A stretch of DNA of 64,000 nt from VAZQ01 sp035293945 (GCA_035293945.1 DATGLV010000022.1:137756-201755); one strand, 5' to 3'; positions 18,062 through 26,594 are shown, numbered from the stretch's first letter. Notes: a model not told the origin generated them from the sequence alone. Made by a program: numbers and translations.

Positions 18062-18792
18062 CCGGCCTGCCGGCGACACCGCGCAAGAAGCTCGGTTTGG
18101 TCATCGACCTCGATACCTGTGTCGGCTGCCAGGCCTGTGTCACGAGCTGCAAGGAATGGAACAGCGGCGGCGCCATGGCGCCGCTCACCGATCTTGATCC
18201 GTACGGGTCCGAGGCCGACGGAGTCTGGTTCAACCGGGTGCATACTTACGAGCACACCCCTGCGGGTGAAGCTGGCACCGACAGAACGGTGCACTTTCCG
18301 CGCTCGTGCCTGCATTGCGATGAACCCGCTTGCGTCACCGTCTGCCCGACCGGCGCATCCTACAAGCGTGCCGCCGACGGGATTGTTCTGGTCGATCAGG
18401 ACAAGTGCATCGGCTGCCAGCTCTGCAGCTGGGCCTGCCCATATGGGGCGCGCGAGCTCGATCCTTCCGCCGGCACCATGAAGAAATGCACGCTGTGCGT
18501 CGACCGCATCTACAACCAAAATCTCAAGCCCGAGGACCGCGTGCCCGCCTGCGTTGCCGCCTGCCCGACCGGATCACGTCATTTCGGCGATCTCGGCGAT
18601 CCGGATTCGCCGGTGACGCGCCTTGTGCACGAGCGCGGCGGCGTCGATCTGATGCCGGAGCTCGGCTATCGGCCGGTCAGCAAATATCTGCCGCCGCGAA
18701 GCCGCGCGGCTTGCGCTACAGTTCCTGTACTCGAGCCGATCAAGACTGCAGGCGGATTTTTCGGCTGGATCGACCGCATGCTTTCGAACTGA
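18058..18792 (+). CDS. soeB: SoeB-like iron-sulfur subunit
   Basis: A 244-residue ferredoxin-like electron-transfer subunit of the DmsB/NrfC type. Four cysteine clusters are visible: CVGCQACVTSC, CLHCDEPACVTVCP, CIGCQLCSWACP, and CTLC with CVAACP. These would ligate four [4Fe-4S] clusters linking the molybdenum site of SoeA with the membrane anchor. No signal peptide is present, so the complex faces the cytoplasm. It overlaps soeA by 4 bases and precedes soeC by 4 bases. Confidence 0.85.
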   Translation: MTGLPATPRKKLGLVIDLDTCVGCQACVTSCKEWNSGGAMAPLTDLDPYGSEADGVWFNRVHTYEHTPAGEAGTDRTVHFPRSCLHCDEPACVTVCPTGASYKRAADGIVLVDQDKCIGCQLCSWACPYGARELDPSAGTMKKCTLCVDRIYNQNLKPEDRVPACVAACPTGSRHFGDLGDPDSPVTRLVHERGGVDLMPELGYRPVSKYLPPRSRAACATVPVLEPIKTAGGFFGWIDRMLSN

Positions 18793-18796
18793 GCCG

Positions 18797-19747
18797 ATGC
18801 GTCCCGCATTCTCGATCATCGTGTTCACCTCCGCGAGCGGGGCGGGCTACGGCCTGCTCGCACTCATCGGCACGATGTCGGCTGCTCGCTTGCTTCCGCC
18901 AGACCGCTTGCTCACAGCGACCGCCTTGAGCCTTGCGATTGGGCTGATCGCCCTCGGATTGCTGTCGTCGACCGCCCATCTCGGCCGGCCAGAACGGGCG
19001 TGGCGGGCGTTCTCGCAATGGCGCTCGTCCTGGCTGTCACGCGAGGCCGTCGCCGGCCTATTCACTTTCGTGCCGACCGGAATTTTCGCGGCCGGCTGCC
19101 TGTTCTTCGACCCGACCCAGCCATTGGTCGCGGCCGCGGGACTCATCATGACGGCATCGGCGATGACCACGGTGTTCACCACCGGAATGATCTACGCCTC
19201 GCTCAAGCCCATCGCGCAATGGAATTCTCCGCTGACCATGCCGGGCTTTCTGATCCTCGCCATCATGTCCGGAGCCGTTCTGCTCGGCGCCCTGCTCGCG
19301 CTCACCGGTACCGCGGACCGCCTGCTCGAAACCCTGACCCTGATCGCGATCGGGTTGGGATGGATGTGGAAGTGGGCGGCGTGGCGCTACAATGATGCGC
19401 TCGGGGTCGCCGCGACCGCAAACAGCGCGACCGGGCTTGAGGGCGGAACAGTGCGTTCGATCGAGTGGCCGCATACACAAGAGAACTATGTGCTCAAGGA
19501 GATGGGCTATCGCATTGCGCGCAAGCATGCGAAGAAATTGCGTCTGATCGCCCAGCTGTTGGCCTTCACCATCCCGCTCGCCGCTACGGCCGTGGCCCTC
19601 GGTGTAGAAAGCGCCGCAAAGATCGCCAGCCTGGTTGCAGTCCTGGCGCAGGCGCCGGGCATTCTGGTCGAGCGATGGTTGTTCTTCGCCGAGGCAAAGC
19701 ACACAGTCACGCTCTACTATGGTCTTAAGGAAAGGCGGCACGCATAG
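18797..19747 (+). CDS. soeC: SoeC-like DmsC-family membrane anchor
   Basis: A 316-residue membrane protein with about eight hydrophobic segments, matching the DmsC anchor family (motif SSTAHLGRPERAWRAFSQWRSSWLSRE after the first helices). It would bind quinone and receive electrons from SoeB. Third gene of the compact soeABC operon; the next 300 bases hold a palindromic repeat and the promoter of the following gene. DmsC, rather than NrfD, as anchor supports the SoeABC reading over other molybdoenzymes. Confidence 0.82.
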   Translation: MRPAFSIIVFTSASGAGYGLLALIGTMSAARLLPPDRLLTATALSLAIGLIALGLLSSTAHLGRPERAWRAFSQWRSSWLSREAVAGLFTFVPTGIFAAGCLFFDPTQPLVAAAGLIMTASAMTTVFTTGMIYASLKPIAQWNSPLTMPGFLILAIMSGAVLLGALLALTGTADRLLETLTLIAIGLGWMWKWAAWRYNDALGVAATANSATGLEGGTVRSIEWPHTQENYVLKEMGYRIARKHAKKLRLIAQLLAFTIPLAATAVALGVESAAKIASLVAVLAQAPGILVERWLFFAEAKHTVTLYYGLKERRHA

Positions 19748-19789
19748 TGCGCATCTCGCTTGAACTAGAGCGGAGTCGTGCCGCAAGGT

Positions 19790-19915
19790 CTCCTCCCCAA
19801 AGCGGAGAGGTCGGCTGGCGAAGCAATCCGGGTGAGGGGGGCCTGGGCGACGGGAGTTTGGGCCCCCTCACCCGAACCCGTTCCCCAACCGGGAGGGGGA
19901 GCAAACCCTTGCTCC
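19790..19915. repeat. REP-like palindromic element after soeC
   Basis: A long inverted repeat with arms CGGGTGAGGGGGGCC (19829-19843) and GGCCCCCTCACCCG (19861-19874, one base shorter), flanked by CTCCCC/GGGGAG-type blocks. It fits the C-rich REP family common in Hyphomicrobiales and may end soe transcription. The remaining bases up to 20043 hold the promoter of the next gene. Confidence 0.7.
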
Positions 19916-20043
19916 TGGAAAAGCAGTGCTCAAATGTCCTCGACATACGCTCTATAGGCGCGGCATTTTCTCCGGAGCGCTTGCGCGAACGCAGTGGTAC
20001 AATCTAGCAAATCCGCAGTCTTTTTTCGCATGGAGACTATCCG

Positions 20044-21006
20044 ATGAAGTCAATAGTGACCGCCCTGTTCGGCTCGCTCTTGCTGGCGCTGTCGATCAAC
20101 CCGGCGAGTGCCGATTATCCGGACAAGGTGGTGCGCATCATTGTGCCGGTCGCCGCCGGCGGCGGCGTCGACGTGATGGCGCGTCTATTGGCGCAGCGCC
20201 TCAGCGACCGCTTCGGTCAACAATTCATCGTCGAGAACCGGGCCGGAGCCGCGGGGGTGATCGGCAGCAAATCCGTCGTCCGCTCGCCGGCCGACGGTTA
20301 CACGCTGCTCTATACGCCAAGCAGCCTGTCGCTCTCGGTTGCTGTAGCCAAGACCGCCCCTTATGACGTCGCCAAGGACTTCACCCCGATTGTCAATGTT
20401 GCGATCAGCCCCTATGCGCTGGTGGTGAACTCGCAATTGCCGGTGAAGACCGTCGCCGAGTTCGTCGCTTATGCCAAGGCCAACCCGGGCAAGCTCAGCT
20501 ACTCTTCCGCCGGCATCGGCAGCGCTTCGCATCTTGCGGCCGAGCTGTTCAAGAGCGTGACCGGCATCCAAATGGTGCACGTCCCCAACAAGGGCATGAG
20601 CCCGGCGCTGGTCGACCTGATGGGCGGACAGGTGCAGGCGATGTTTGCCAGCGTGCCGGCGCTGCTCACCGAGAAATCCGACCGCGTCCGCCCGATCGCC
20701 ATGGCGGAAAAGAAGCGCTCGAGCCTGATGCCCGATCTGCCGACCATCGCCGAATCCGGTTATCCCGGTTTCGAGGTCGCCAACTGGGCGGGCCTGCTCG
20801 GGCCAGGCGGGCTCGACCCCGCGATCGTCAAGAAGCTCAACACCGAGATCCTGGCGATCCTCGCCACGCCTGACATGACCGATCGTATCCAGAAGCTCGG
20901 CTACGACGTGCTGGCAACTTCGCCGGAGGAGTTCGGCGAGCAGATCCGCAATGACGTGACGCGCTGGTCCGAGGTGGTGAAGAAAGCGGACATTCCGCTG
21001 AATTAA
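20044..21006 (+). CDS. TctC/Bug-family periplasmic substrate-binding protein
   Basis: A 320-residue extracytoplasmic solute receptor of the tripartite tricarboxylate transporter family. It has a signal peptide (cleavage near PASA), then YPDKVVRIIVPVAAGGGVD and the conserved FIVENRAGAAGVIGS. The membrane partners TctA/TctB are not nearby, so it is an orphan receptor as in many proteobacteria. Ligands of this family are usually small carboxylates. In some sulfolactate degraders the importer (SlcHFG) is of this type, but nothing here fixes the ligand. Confidence 0.88.
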   Translation: MKSIVTALFGSLLLALSINPASADYPDKVVRIIVPVAAGGGVDVMARLLAQRLSDRFGQQFIVENRAGAAGVIGSKSVVRSPADGYTLLYTPSSLSLSVAVAKTAPYDVAKDFTPIVNVAISPYALVVNSQLPVKTVAEFVAYAKANPGKLSYSSAGIGSASHLAAELFKSVTGIQMVHVPNKGMSPALVDLMGGQVQAMFASVPALLTEKSDRVRPIAMAEKKRSSLMPDLPTIAESGYPGFEVANWAGLLGPGGLDPAIVKKLNTEILAILATPDMTDRIQKLGYDVLATSPEEFGEQIRNDVTRWSEVVKKADIPLN

Positions 21007-21058
21007 CTGGCGCCAACTCGGCGGCAGCTGCGCGGGGGATGCGAAGGAGGCGATCACC

Positions 21059-22180
21059 ATGCAGCGAGCGCATTTGCGCTGCCCCCTTCTCATCGCATCG
21101 CTTGTCATCGCCGGCGCGCAAGGCGGGATGTTTTTCGGCAGCGAAGCGATAGCCCAACCGGCCGCTGCGAGGCTTGTGCCGACGTTCGAAGTTGCCGCTG
21201 GTTGGCCGAAGGTGCCGGCCAAATGGAAGCTCGGCGATCAGTCAAGTTTCGCGGTCGACGCGGAAGATAATGTCTGGCTTCTGCATCGTCCGCGCACGCT
21301 GCCCCCGGCAGATGCCGCGATGGCGGCGCCGCCGGTCATGGTTTTCGATTCCGCGGGGAATTTCCTCAAGGCTTGGGGCGGACCCGGTTCCGGCTACGAG
21401 TGGCCCGGACGCGAGCACGGCATCCATATCGATTACAAGGCCTATGTGTGGATCGGCGGCAACAGCTGCCCAACCAGGGGCCAGCCCGGTGTCACGGACG
21501 ACCAGCTGTTGAAGTTCACGCAGGACGGCAAGTTCGTCATGCAGATCGGGCACAGCAATCAAAGCAAAGGCAATGCGGATACGCAGAACCTGCATCGTCC
21601 AGCGGACGCCTGGGTGCATCCGCAAAGCAACGAGGTGTTCGTCGCCGACGGCTACGGTAATCACCGGATCATCGTGTTCGACGCCGATACCGGCGTGTTC
21701 AAGCGCATGTGGGGCGCCTTCGGCAACGCCCCGGTAGACGATGATGATCATTGCGAGGTGGAAACTTCCATCAGCTTTGCGGCCGGCAACGGTCCGCCAA
21801 GCTTCAATATCCCGCATGCCATTCGGGTCGCCGACGACGACGGCATGGTCTACGTCGCCGATCGCGAGAACCGGCGTGTCCAGATGTTCCTGCCCGACGG
21901 CACCTTCGTGAAGCAGATTGTCCGAACCGACATTCCATTTGCGAAAGATCTCGCACTCTCGGCGGATCGAGCGCAGCGGTTCCTTTACGTCGGCGGCGGC
22001 AAGGGCATCATGGTGATCGACCGCAAGACTCTTGACCTAGTCGGGACGATCGACCCTCCGGGCATGATCGGAACAGGTCATCACATCGCCACCGACTCGA
22101 AAGGCAATATTTACATCGCACAGCCCAGTCGGGGCATGCAAAAGCTGATTTTCAAAGGAATGTCGGCCGCCAGTCGATAA
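21059..22180 (+). CDS. NHL-repeat beta-propeller protein, secreted
   Basis: A 373-residue protein with an N-terminal signal peptide (ending about SEAIAQ). Repeated propeller blades carry motifs such as FAVDAEDNVWLLHR, GIHIDYKAYVWIGG, VFVADGYGNHRIIVFD and VYVADRENRRVQMF. These resemble NHL repeats of peptidyl-alpha-hydroxyglycine lyase-like proteins. The lyase activity is not assured; many bacterial members have unknown substrates. It follows the TctC gene by 52 bases on the same strand with an AAGGAGG site just upstream. Confidence 0.8.
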   Translation: MQRAHLRCPLLIASLVIAGAQGGMFFGSEAIAQPAAARLVPTFEVAAGWPKVPAKWKLGDQSSFAVDAEDNVWLLHRPRTLPPADAAMAAPPVMVFDSAGNFLKAWGGPGSGYEWPGREHGIHIDYKAYVWIGGNSCPTRGQPGVTDDQLLKFTQDGKFVMQIGHSNQSKGNADTQNLHRPADAWVHPQSNEVFVADGYGNHRIIVFDADTGVFKRMWGAFGNAPVDDDDHCEVETSISFAAGNGPPSFNIPHAIRVADDDGMVYVADRENRRVQMFLPDGTFVKQIVRTDIPFAKDLALSADRAQRFLYVGGGKGIMVIDRKTLDLVGTIDPPGMIGTGHHIATDSKGNIYIAQPSRGMQKLIFKGMSAASR

Positions 22181-22192
22181 TTGCCGAGGAGG

Positions 22193-22723
22193 CTACTTTG
22201 CCTCACTCCCGGTATCAAACATGCAATCTGCGCCCCCGCCGGCCTTCTGTTTGATGGCCATCGGATCGATCGTGCATTCGAGGTGCATGAGGCTCACGCT
22301 GCTCGAGCCGGCTGCGCCTTCGGGCGCAACCCCGGCAATGGCGAGGGTGCCGAATAGTTCGTTGGCGGCCCGCCCGGTAACCCTGCGGTTATGGCGCCTG
22401 ACGACGATATTGCAGCTTCGCATCGTGATGTCGACATCACTCATCTTACAAGCGATGGAATCGGCGGACACGGTTATCTTTTTGACTCGCGCAATGAAAA
22501 AATTGGCGTTGCCGCCAAACAGGCGCGACAGGGCGCGTCTGTCGAAGGCGCCGACCGCCGAACCGTGCAGAGCAACCACGGCCGCCAATGCCAAGGCTGA
22601 TGGTCCGCTGGCGCTTGCAGCGCTCGCCGTCGGAGCAGTGCCGACGAGGCAGGCAAGCAAGGACAGAGCTGCGGCTGCCTGCCTTGCAGGCGATGATGCT
22701 TCCAATTTCGCTTGAAATTTCAT
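22193..22723 (-). CDS. Hypothetical secreted protein
   Basis: A 176-residue product that I do not recognise. It has a hydrophobic, alanine-rich N-terminus with a probable signal peptide (ALSLLACLVGTAPTASAA). A second hydrophobic stretch (ALALAAVVALHGSAVGAF) follows, then a domain with four cysteines (SIACKMSDVD, RSCNIVV, HLECTID, GADCMFD) that could form two disulfides. It converges on the NHL-repeat gene with 12 bases between the stops. Confidence 0.6.
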   Translation of the reverse strand: MKFQAKLEASSPARQAAAALSLLACLVGTAPTASAASASGPSALALAAVVALHGSAVGAFDRRALSRLFGGNANFFIARVKKITVSADSIACKMSDVDITMRSCNIVVRRHNRRVTGRAANELFGTLAIAGVAPEGAAGSSSVSLMHLECTIDPMAIKQKAGGGADCMFDTGSEAK

Positions 22724-23151
22724 GTTTGACGCCTCAACTGCGCGTTTAGGTGCCGAAACGCGCGCAAGCTACGCCAGCCGACCCGCGTTGTCGATGGCCC
22801 GACGAAAGCCTAGCTTTGCGGGCTTATCCACAAGGAAGCGTTGGCGCGAGGTGGTCCGATATTTCGCCCAATCGAGGCGTCACGACCTGCAAAGACCTCG
22901 GCGCGAAACACACAGCGCAACGACGCGGTAAGAATCTGCCGCGCAGCAAGTTGTTACCACGCAGAGCTGGTAGATTCGCTTGGCTCTCGCGGTTCCGCAT
23001 GTTGCGCGAAGGTATGTTTCCGCACAAATTGTTGTTCTTGTCGGGCAGGCAACATACATGGGTCGGCGATTGTGCTTATCTATCAGATGTGATTCGCAAG
23101 CATTGCTTGAGCGGCGCAATCATTAACGAGACAGACATCCGCGAGGCAAAC
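22724..23151. other. Intergenic region upstream of the carrier-protein gene
   Basis: About 430 bases. Open frames here look like chance; no repeat, RNA or known domain is seen. It should contain the promoters for the divergent secreted-protein gene and the ACP-like gene. Confidence 0.45.
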
Positions 23152-23418
23152 ATGAACGCCAATCTTGCCAGCAAAGCCCGCAGCGTCATCGCCGGACATC
23201 TCGGCGTCGCAATCGATCGCTTAAGCGATGAAGCGCGGCTCGATGATGATCTGGGGGCCGATTGGCTCGATCGGCTGGAATTGATGATCGTGCTGGAAGA
23301 TCAAATCGGCAAGTTCGAGATCTCGGAGACCGTGGCCGAGCGGATCGAGACGGTCGGCGATCTCATGCGCGCAATGGAGGATGCGACGCGCGCAAGTGAG
23401 CCGTCTCGACCGTCGTAA
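23152..23418 (+). CDS. Acyl-carrier-protein-like protein lacking the phosphopantetheine serine
   Basis: An 88-residue acidic helical protein that lines up with acyl carrier proteins: SLSDEARLDDDLGAD, then LDRLELMIVLED. The invariant Ser of the DSL motif, which carries 4'-phosphopantetheine, is Trp here (GADWLDRLEL, W38, codon TGG at 23263-23265). TCG to TGG is a single-base change, so this may be a recent loss, a sequencing error, or a carrier with a non-catalytic role. The start at 23152 is the ACP-like N-terminus; the frame is open upstream without homology. A phosphopantetheinyl transferase gene lies 270 bases downstream. Confidence 0.75.
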   Translation: MNANLASKARSVIAGHLGVAIDRLSDEARLDDDLGADWLDRLELMIVLEDQIGKFEISETVAERIETVGDLMRAMEDATRASEPSRPS

Positions 23419-23427
23419 AGCAAAGCC

Positions 23428-23643
23428 TCATCCCAGCTTCTTCTGCGCCACCGATAAAGACTTGCGGATGCGCGGGGCCGCGAATTCGAGAAAGCTGCGC
23501 ATCTTCAGCGGCAGCAGGTCTTTGGTAGCTGCGTGCAGAAGATGCACCGGGATGGGCGGCGGCTCGAAATCCTGCAAGATGATCTTCAGCTTCTTCTCGG
23601 CGACCGCCTGGGCGACCTGGTAGGACAGCACGCTAATGAATCT
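23428..23643 (-). pseudogene. C-terminal fragment of a LysR-family regulator
   Basis: About 70 codons matching only the end of a LysR effector domain: VLSYQVAQAVAEKKLKIILQ, then DFEPPPIPVHLLHA and LKMRSFLEFAAPRIRKSL. The DNA-binding domain and most of the effector domain are missing; upstream of 23643 the frame loses similarity and runs into the transferase gene on the other strand. It therefore cannot act as a regulator. It marks a deletion or rearrangement junction near 23640. Confidence 0.72.
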
Positions 23644-23685
23644 TTGGGCTATGTTCGCAGCAATCGATGCCAGCGAGTCGCGAGA

Positions 23686-24354
23686 TTGCCGTTAAGCCGA
23701 ATATTGCCAGGTTTGACCGCGCGGATCGTGCCCGCGGGCATCGGTGTGGCCGAAGCGGCAATCGGCGACCATTCGGCCGATCTCTTTCCCGAGGAAGCCG
23801 CGCATATCGCGAAGGCAGTGCCGAAGCGGCGCGACGAGTTTTCCACCGGGCGCGTGCTGGCGCGGCGGGCGCTCCGCGCGGTGGGCGGGCCCGCGATCGC
23901 GATCCCGGCCGGTGCGCACTGGGCACCAATTTGGCCAACCGGGTTCGTCGGTTCGATCACGCACAGCACTCTGTGCGCCGCAGCCGCGGTGGGGCGCGTG
24001 GAAGATTTTCAAGGGATCGGTATCGACCTTGAAATCATCTCCCGCGTCTCGATGACGTTCGTACCCAAAATCGCGACGGTACAGGAAACCGAATTGCTGC
24101 ATGCATCGGCGGAGCCGATCCGGCATCTTGCGCTCCTCTACAGCGCCAAGGAGTCTTGGTTCAAATGCCAGTATCCTTTGACCGGGGCATATCTCGGCTT
24201 CAAGGACGTTGTGATTTTGCTTGATTGGGCGAACGGGGAGTTCCAAGTCCGCTCGACGCTGGACGCAAAGCGGTCCGATTTCGAGCAGCGGACGCGGGGC
24301 CGATTCACCTTCGATGATCACCATGTCGCGACTGCGGCGACATTGGCGCGCTAA
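23686..24354 (+). CDS. 4'-phosphopantetheinyl transferase, EntD/Sfp superfamily
   Basis: Transfers 4'-phosphopantetheine from CoA to a carrier-protein serine. Typical EntD-type blocks are FPEEAAHIAKAVPKRRDEF, GRVLARRAL, WPTGFVGSITHS, the Mg-binding GIGIDLE and the SAKESWFKC motif. About 222 residues from the TTG at 23686; TTG 23704 or GTG 23728 are alternative starts, and no ATG lies in the homologous part. The 5' end abuts the LysR fragment junction, so the original start may have been replaced. It converges with the GntR gene, the stops overlapping (24351-24354). Confidence 0.82.
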   Translation: MPLSRILPGLTARIVPAGIGVAEAAIGDHSADLFPEEAAHIAKAVPKRRDEFSTGRVLARRALRAVGGPAIAIPAGAHWAPIWPTGFVGSITHSTLCAAAAVGRVEDFQGIGIDLEIISRVSMTFVPKIATVQETELLHASAEPIRHLALLYSAKESWFKCQYPLTGAYLGFKDVVILLDWANGEFQVRSTLDAKRSDFEQRTRGRFTFDDHHVATAATLAR

Positions 24355-25061
24355 CGCTGCAAGATGCGCGCGATCTCCTCCGCGGCGTGTGTGACTTCGG
24401 CGCGCGCGAGTTCTTCGGCGGCGGCCACATCGCGGGCAACAATCGCCTTGTAGAGAGCCTGCAGGCCTTTCAGGCTTTCCTCGCCACGGCCGGGAGAGCG
24501 GCGCGGATGCGACAGGCCGAGCGCGCGCCAGCGCCAGATGCGGGCCATCAACGTCGCCAGCATGGTGGATAGGGTTTCGCTCTTGGCGCCGGCGAACAGC
24601 ACCGCAAAAAAACGGTTCTTGGCGAGGATCGTCTCTTCCGGATCGCGGCGCTTGTAGGCGGCCGCGGTGGCCTTCAGCTCGCGACCGAGCGCGGCGACCT
24701 CCTCGGTGCTCGCCTTTTCGACGAACATGCGCGCCGCTAGCCCCTCGAGCAGCGCCCGGATGGCGTAGAGATCGCGCGCCTCGTCGGCGGTCAGCTCGCG
24801 TACGATGGCGCCGCGATTGGGCACCACATGCACCAGGCCCTCGGCTTCGAGCTGGCGCAGCGCCTCGCGGATCACGGTGCGGGAGACGCCCGTCATGGCG
24901 ATGAGCTCACGCTCGATCAGCCGGGCGCCGGGCGCCAAGCGCCCGTCGACGATGGAGCTCCGCAACGCCTCGAGCACCTCTTGGCGCAGCGGCGCGGCCG
25001 AGCGGCGGATGACCGGGATCGCCCGCGCTCGCTCCTCTTGCACGAGGGAAGCGGCCTTCAT
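24351..25061 (-). CDS. GntR-family regulator, FCD subfamily
   Basis: A 236-residue regulator with an N-terminal winged HTH (LRQEVLEALRSSIVDGRL, then SRTVIREALRQLEAEGLV) and an all-helical FCD effector domain whose metal or acid ligands include DLYAIRALLEG and the distal His. It lies 2 bases after the 2-hydroxyacid dehydrogenase stop as the last gene of the minus-strand set 24351-28514, so it probably controls that operon. The effector is likely an organic acid; this is family-based inference. Confidence 0.88.
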   Translation of the reverse strand: MKAASLVQEERARAIPVIRRSAAPLRQEVLEALRSSIVDGRLAPGARLIERELIAMTGVSRTVIREALRQLEAEGLVHVVPNRGAIVRELTADEARDLYAIRALLEGLAARMFVEKASTEEVAALGRELKATAAAYKRRDPEETILAKNRFFAVLFAGAKSETLSTMLATLMARIWRWRALGLSHPRRSPGRGEESLKGLQALYKAIVARDVAAAEELARAEVTHAAEEIARILQR

Positions 25062-25063
25062 GG

Positions 25064-26053
25064 CTAATAGACCCGATAAAGCGGCGGCTCACCGAAGACC
25101 AGCACGCGCTCGACATTCTGCCAAGCGGTGCGGAACAGGAAGGTCGAGGCTTGGCGCGTGACACCGCCGATATGCGGCGTGAACAGGATGCGGTTGCGCG
25201 CGTCGCCGGTGAGAGCAAAGAGCGGATTGTCCGGCGGCGGCGGCTCGGCCGAATAGACATCGACTGCGGCGCCGGCGAGCGCAGCGGATTGCAGCGCCGC
25301 CGCGAGCGCAGCTTCATCGATCACGCCGCCGCGCGAAGCTTGAATGAGGACCGCTGTGGGTTTCATGCGGGCGAGCTCGCGCGCCCCGATGAGGCCGGTC
25401 GTTGCCGGCATCAGCGGAACGTGCACCGAGACCACGTCGGCGGAGGACAGGAGCTCACCAAGGCTCATCGACCGCGCCCCGATCTCGGTCGCGGCCGCCG
25501 CATGAGGGGTAGCGGGATCGTAGTAGCAAAGGCGGGCGCCGGAGCGCACCGCGAGCCGCGCGACCGCAAGCCCGATCACACCAAGGCCGATAATGCCAAC
25601 GAGCGCGTCTTCGATGCCGGCGAGATTGGCGGCAAGCATGCGGGTGCGCCATTCTGTATAGCGGCCGGCCTTGATCTCGGCATCCGCCCAGGCGAGGCGC
25701 CGCAGCAGCAGCGACGCGCTCGTCATCACGTATTCGGCGACCGCACTGTTGCTGCCGCCCGGCACATTGGCGAGCGGAATCTTGTTGGCCTTGACGGCCT
25801 GCGGATCGACGCGGTCGACGCCGGCGCCCGTCACTTGCACGAGCTTGAGTGCGCTGTTTTCAAAAAGTGACGCAGGCAACTTTGGGCCGACGGCCGGTAT
25901 GACCAGGCCTTTGGCGGTCTTGAGATGGGCGGGCACCTCCGCATCGGCGGGGCCGCAATAGCGCACCTGCAGCGAAGGAGGCGGCAGCGCATCGACACGG
26001 GCAAAATCCGCTTCCGGCCGCAGGCAGAGGACTTCAACTGGTGTGGGATTCAT
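25064..26053 (-). CDS. D-isomer-specific 2-hydroxyacid dehydrogenase
   Basis: A 329-residue NAD(P)-dependent oxidoreductase. The Rossmann motif GLGVIG is at 156-161. The catalytic Arg (R241 in ASRGGVIDE), Glu (E270 in DVYSAEPP) and His (H294 in TPHIGG) are all present. It would interconvert a 2-hydroxy and a 2-keto acid. The (S)-sulfolactate dehydrogenase SlcC belongs to this superfamily, and suyAB plus an Ldh-type enzyme are nearby, so sulfolactate is a plausible substrate but unproven. The gene follows the cupin gene, with a palindromic repeat between. Confidence 0.88.
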   Translation of the reverse strand: MNPTPVEVLCLRPEADFARVDALPPPSLQVRYCGPADAEVPAHLKTAKGLVIPAVGPKLPASLFENSALKLVQVTGAGVDRVDPQAVKANKIPLANVPGGSNSAVAEYVMTSASLLLRRLAWADAEIKAGRYTEWRTRMLAANLAGIEDALVGIIGLGVIGLAVARLAVRSGARLCYYDPATPHAAAATEIGARSMSLGELLSSADVVSVHVPLMPATTGLIGARELARMKPTAVLIQASRGGVIDEAALAAALQSAALAGAAVDVYSAEPPPPDNPLFALTGDARNRILFTPHIGGVTRQASTFLFRTAWQNVERVLVFGEPPLYRVY

Positions 26054-26073
26054 TCCGACCGTCCAACTCCGGA

Positions 26074-26165
26074 GTCATGCCCGGCCTTGTGCGCCTTGTG
26101 CCGGGCATCCACGCCTTTTCTTGACCAAGCAAGACGTGGATGGCCGCGACAAGCGCGGCCATGAC
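26074..26165. repeat. Palindromic intergenic element (GTCATG...CATGAC) between dehydrogenase and cupin genes
   Basis: About 92 bases bounded by GTCATG (26074) and CATGAC (26160-26165). Inner arms CATCCACG-CCTT and AAGACGTGGATG pair, and GGCCGCG/CGCGGCC forms a further hairpin. This layout is familiar from Bradyrhizobium-group genomes as a mobile palindromic repeat. It interrupts an otherwise tight operon. Confidence 0.75.
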
Positions 26166-26195
26166 GAGCAAATAAAGATCTCGACAATGACTTCA

Positions 26196-26594
26196 TCAAT
26201 CAAATCCCGGCGGGAATGGCGGCCGCAAGTCCTCGGTCGATTTGCCGACGTCGGGCGTCGGGAAGAAGCAGACGAGCTTGAGCGGGACCGCGCCTGTATT
26301 GCGGGTCACATGCGGCTCCTCGGCGGGAACCAGGATCGTGTCGCCGGCGCGGAGCGAATGTGCGCCGCTTGCGGTCAACATGCGCCCTTCGCCCGCGAGC
26401 ACATAGATGCATTCCTCGAACCCGTGATGCACGTGCGGACCGCGCAAGGCTTCGCCGTCGCGCGCGACCGGGATCTCGACCAGCCGCACAGAGGCGTTGC
26501 GCGCCCCCATTGCGCCCGACACGACTTCGAAGGAAGCGCGGCCGGCGAGGCCGAGGCGCTTGCCTTGATCGGGGGAAACAACGCGCGCCATCAC
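26196..26594 (-). CDS. Cupin-domain protein
   Basis: A 132-residue single-domain cupin. The metal-binding motif is seen as GPHVHHGFEECIYVLAGEG (two His, one Glu) and the second-motif His in VPAEEPHVTRNTG. Such proteins are metal-dependent isomerases, dioxygenases or sensors; the reaction cannot be told. The ATG overlaps the stop of the creatininase-family gene (ATGA), so the two are coupled. Confidence 0.82.
   Translation of the reverse strand: MMARVVSPDQGKRLGLAGRASFEVVSGAMGARNASVRLVEIPVARDGEALRGPHVHHGFEECIYVLAGEGRMLTASGAHSLRAGDTILVPAEEPHVTRNTGAVPLKLVCFFPTPDVGKSTEDLRPPFPPGFD

Noticed and set aside
15038..18079. A 1013-codon open frame on the minus strand across soeA
   Set aside because: It is antisense to a complete molybdoenzyme gene and shows only low-complexity Arg/Gly/Asp-rich sequence without a domain; long antisense frames are expected in GC-rich DNA.
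22750..23151. A longer N-terminus for the ACP-like protein
   Set aside because: The upstream open frame has no similarity to anything recognised and the carrier fold starts at 23152, so the extension is treated as non-coding.
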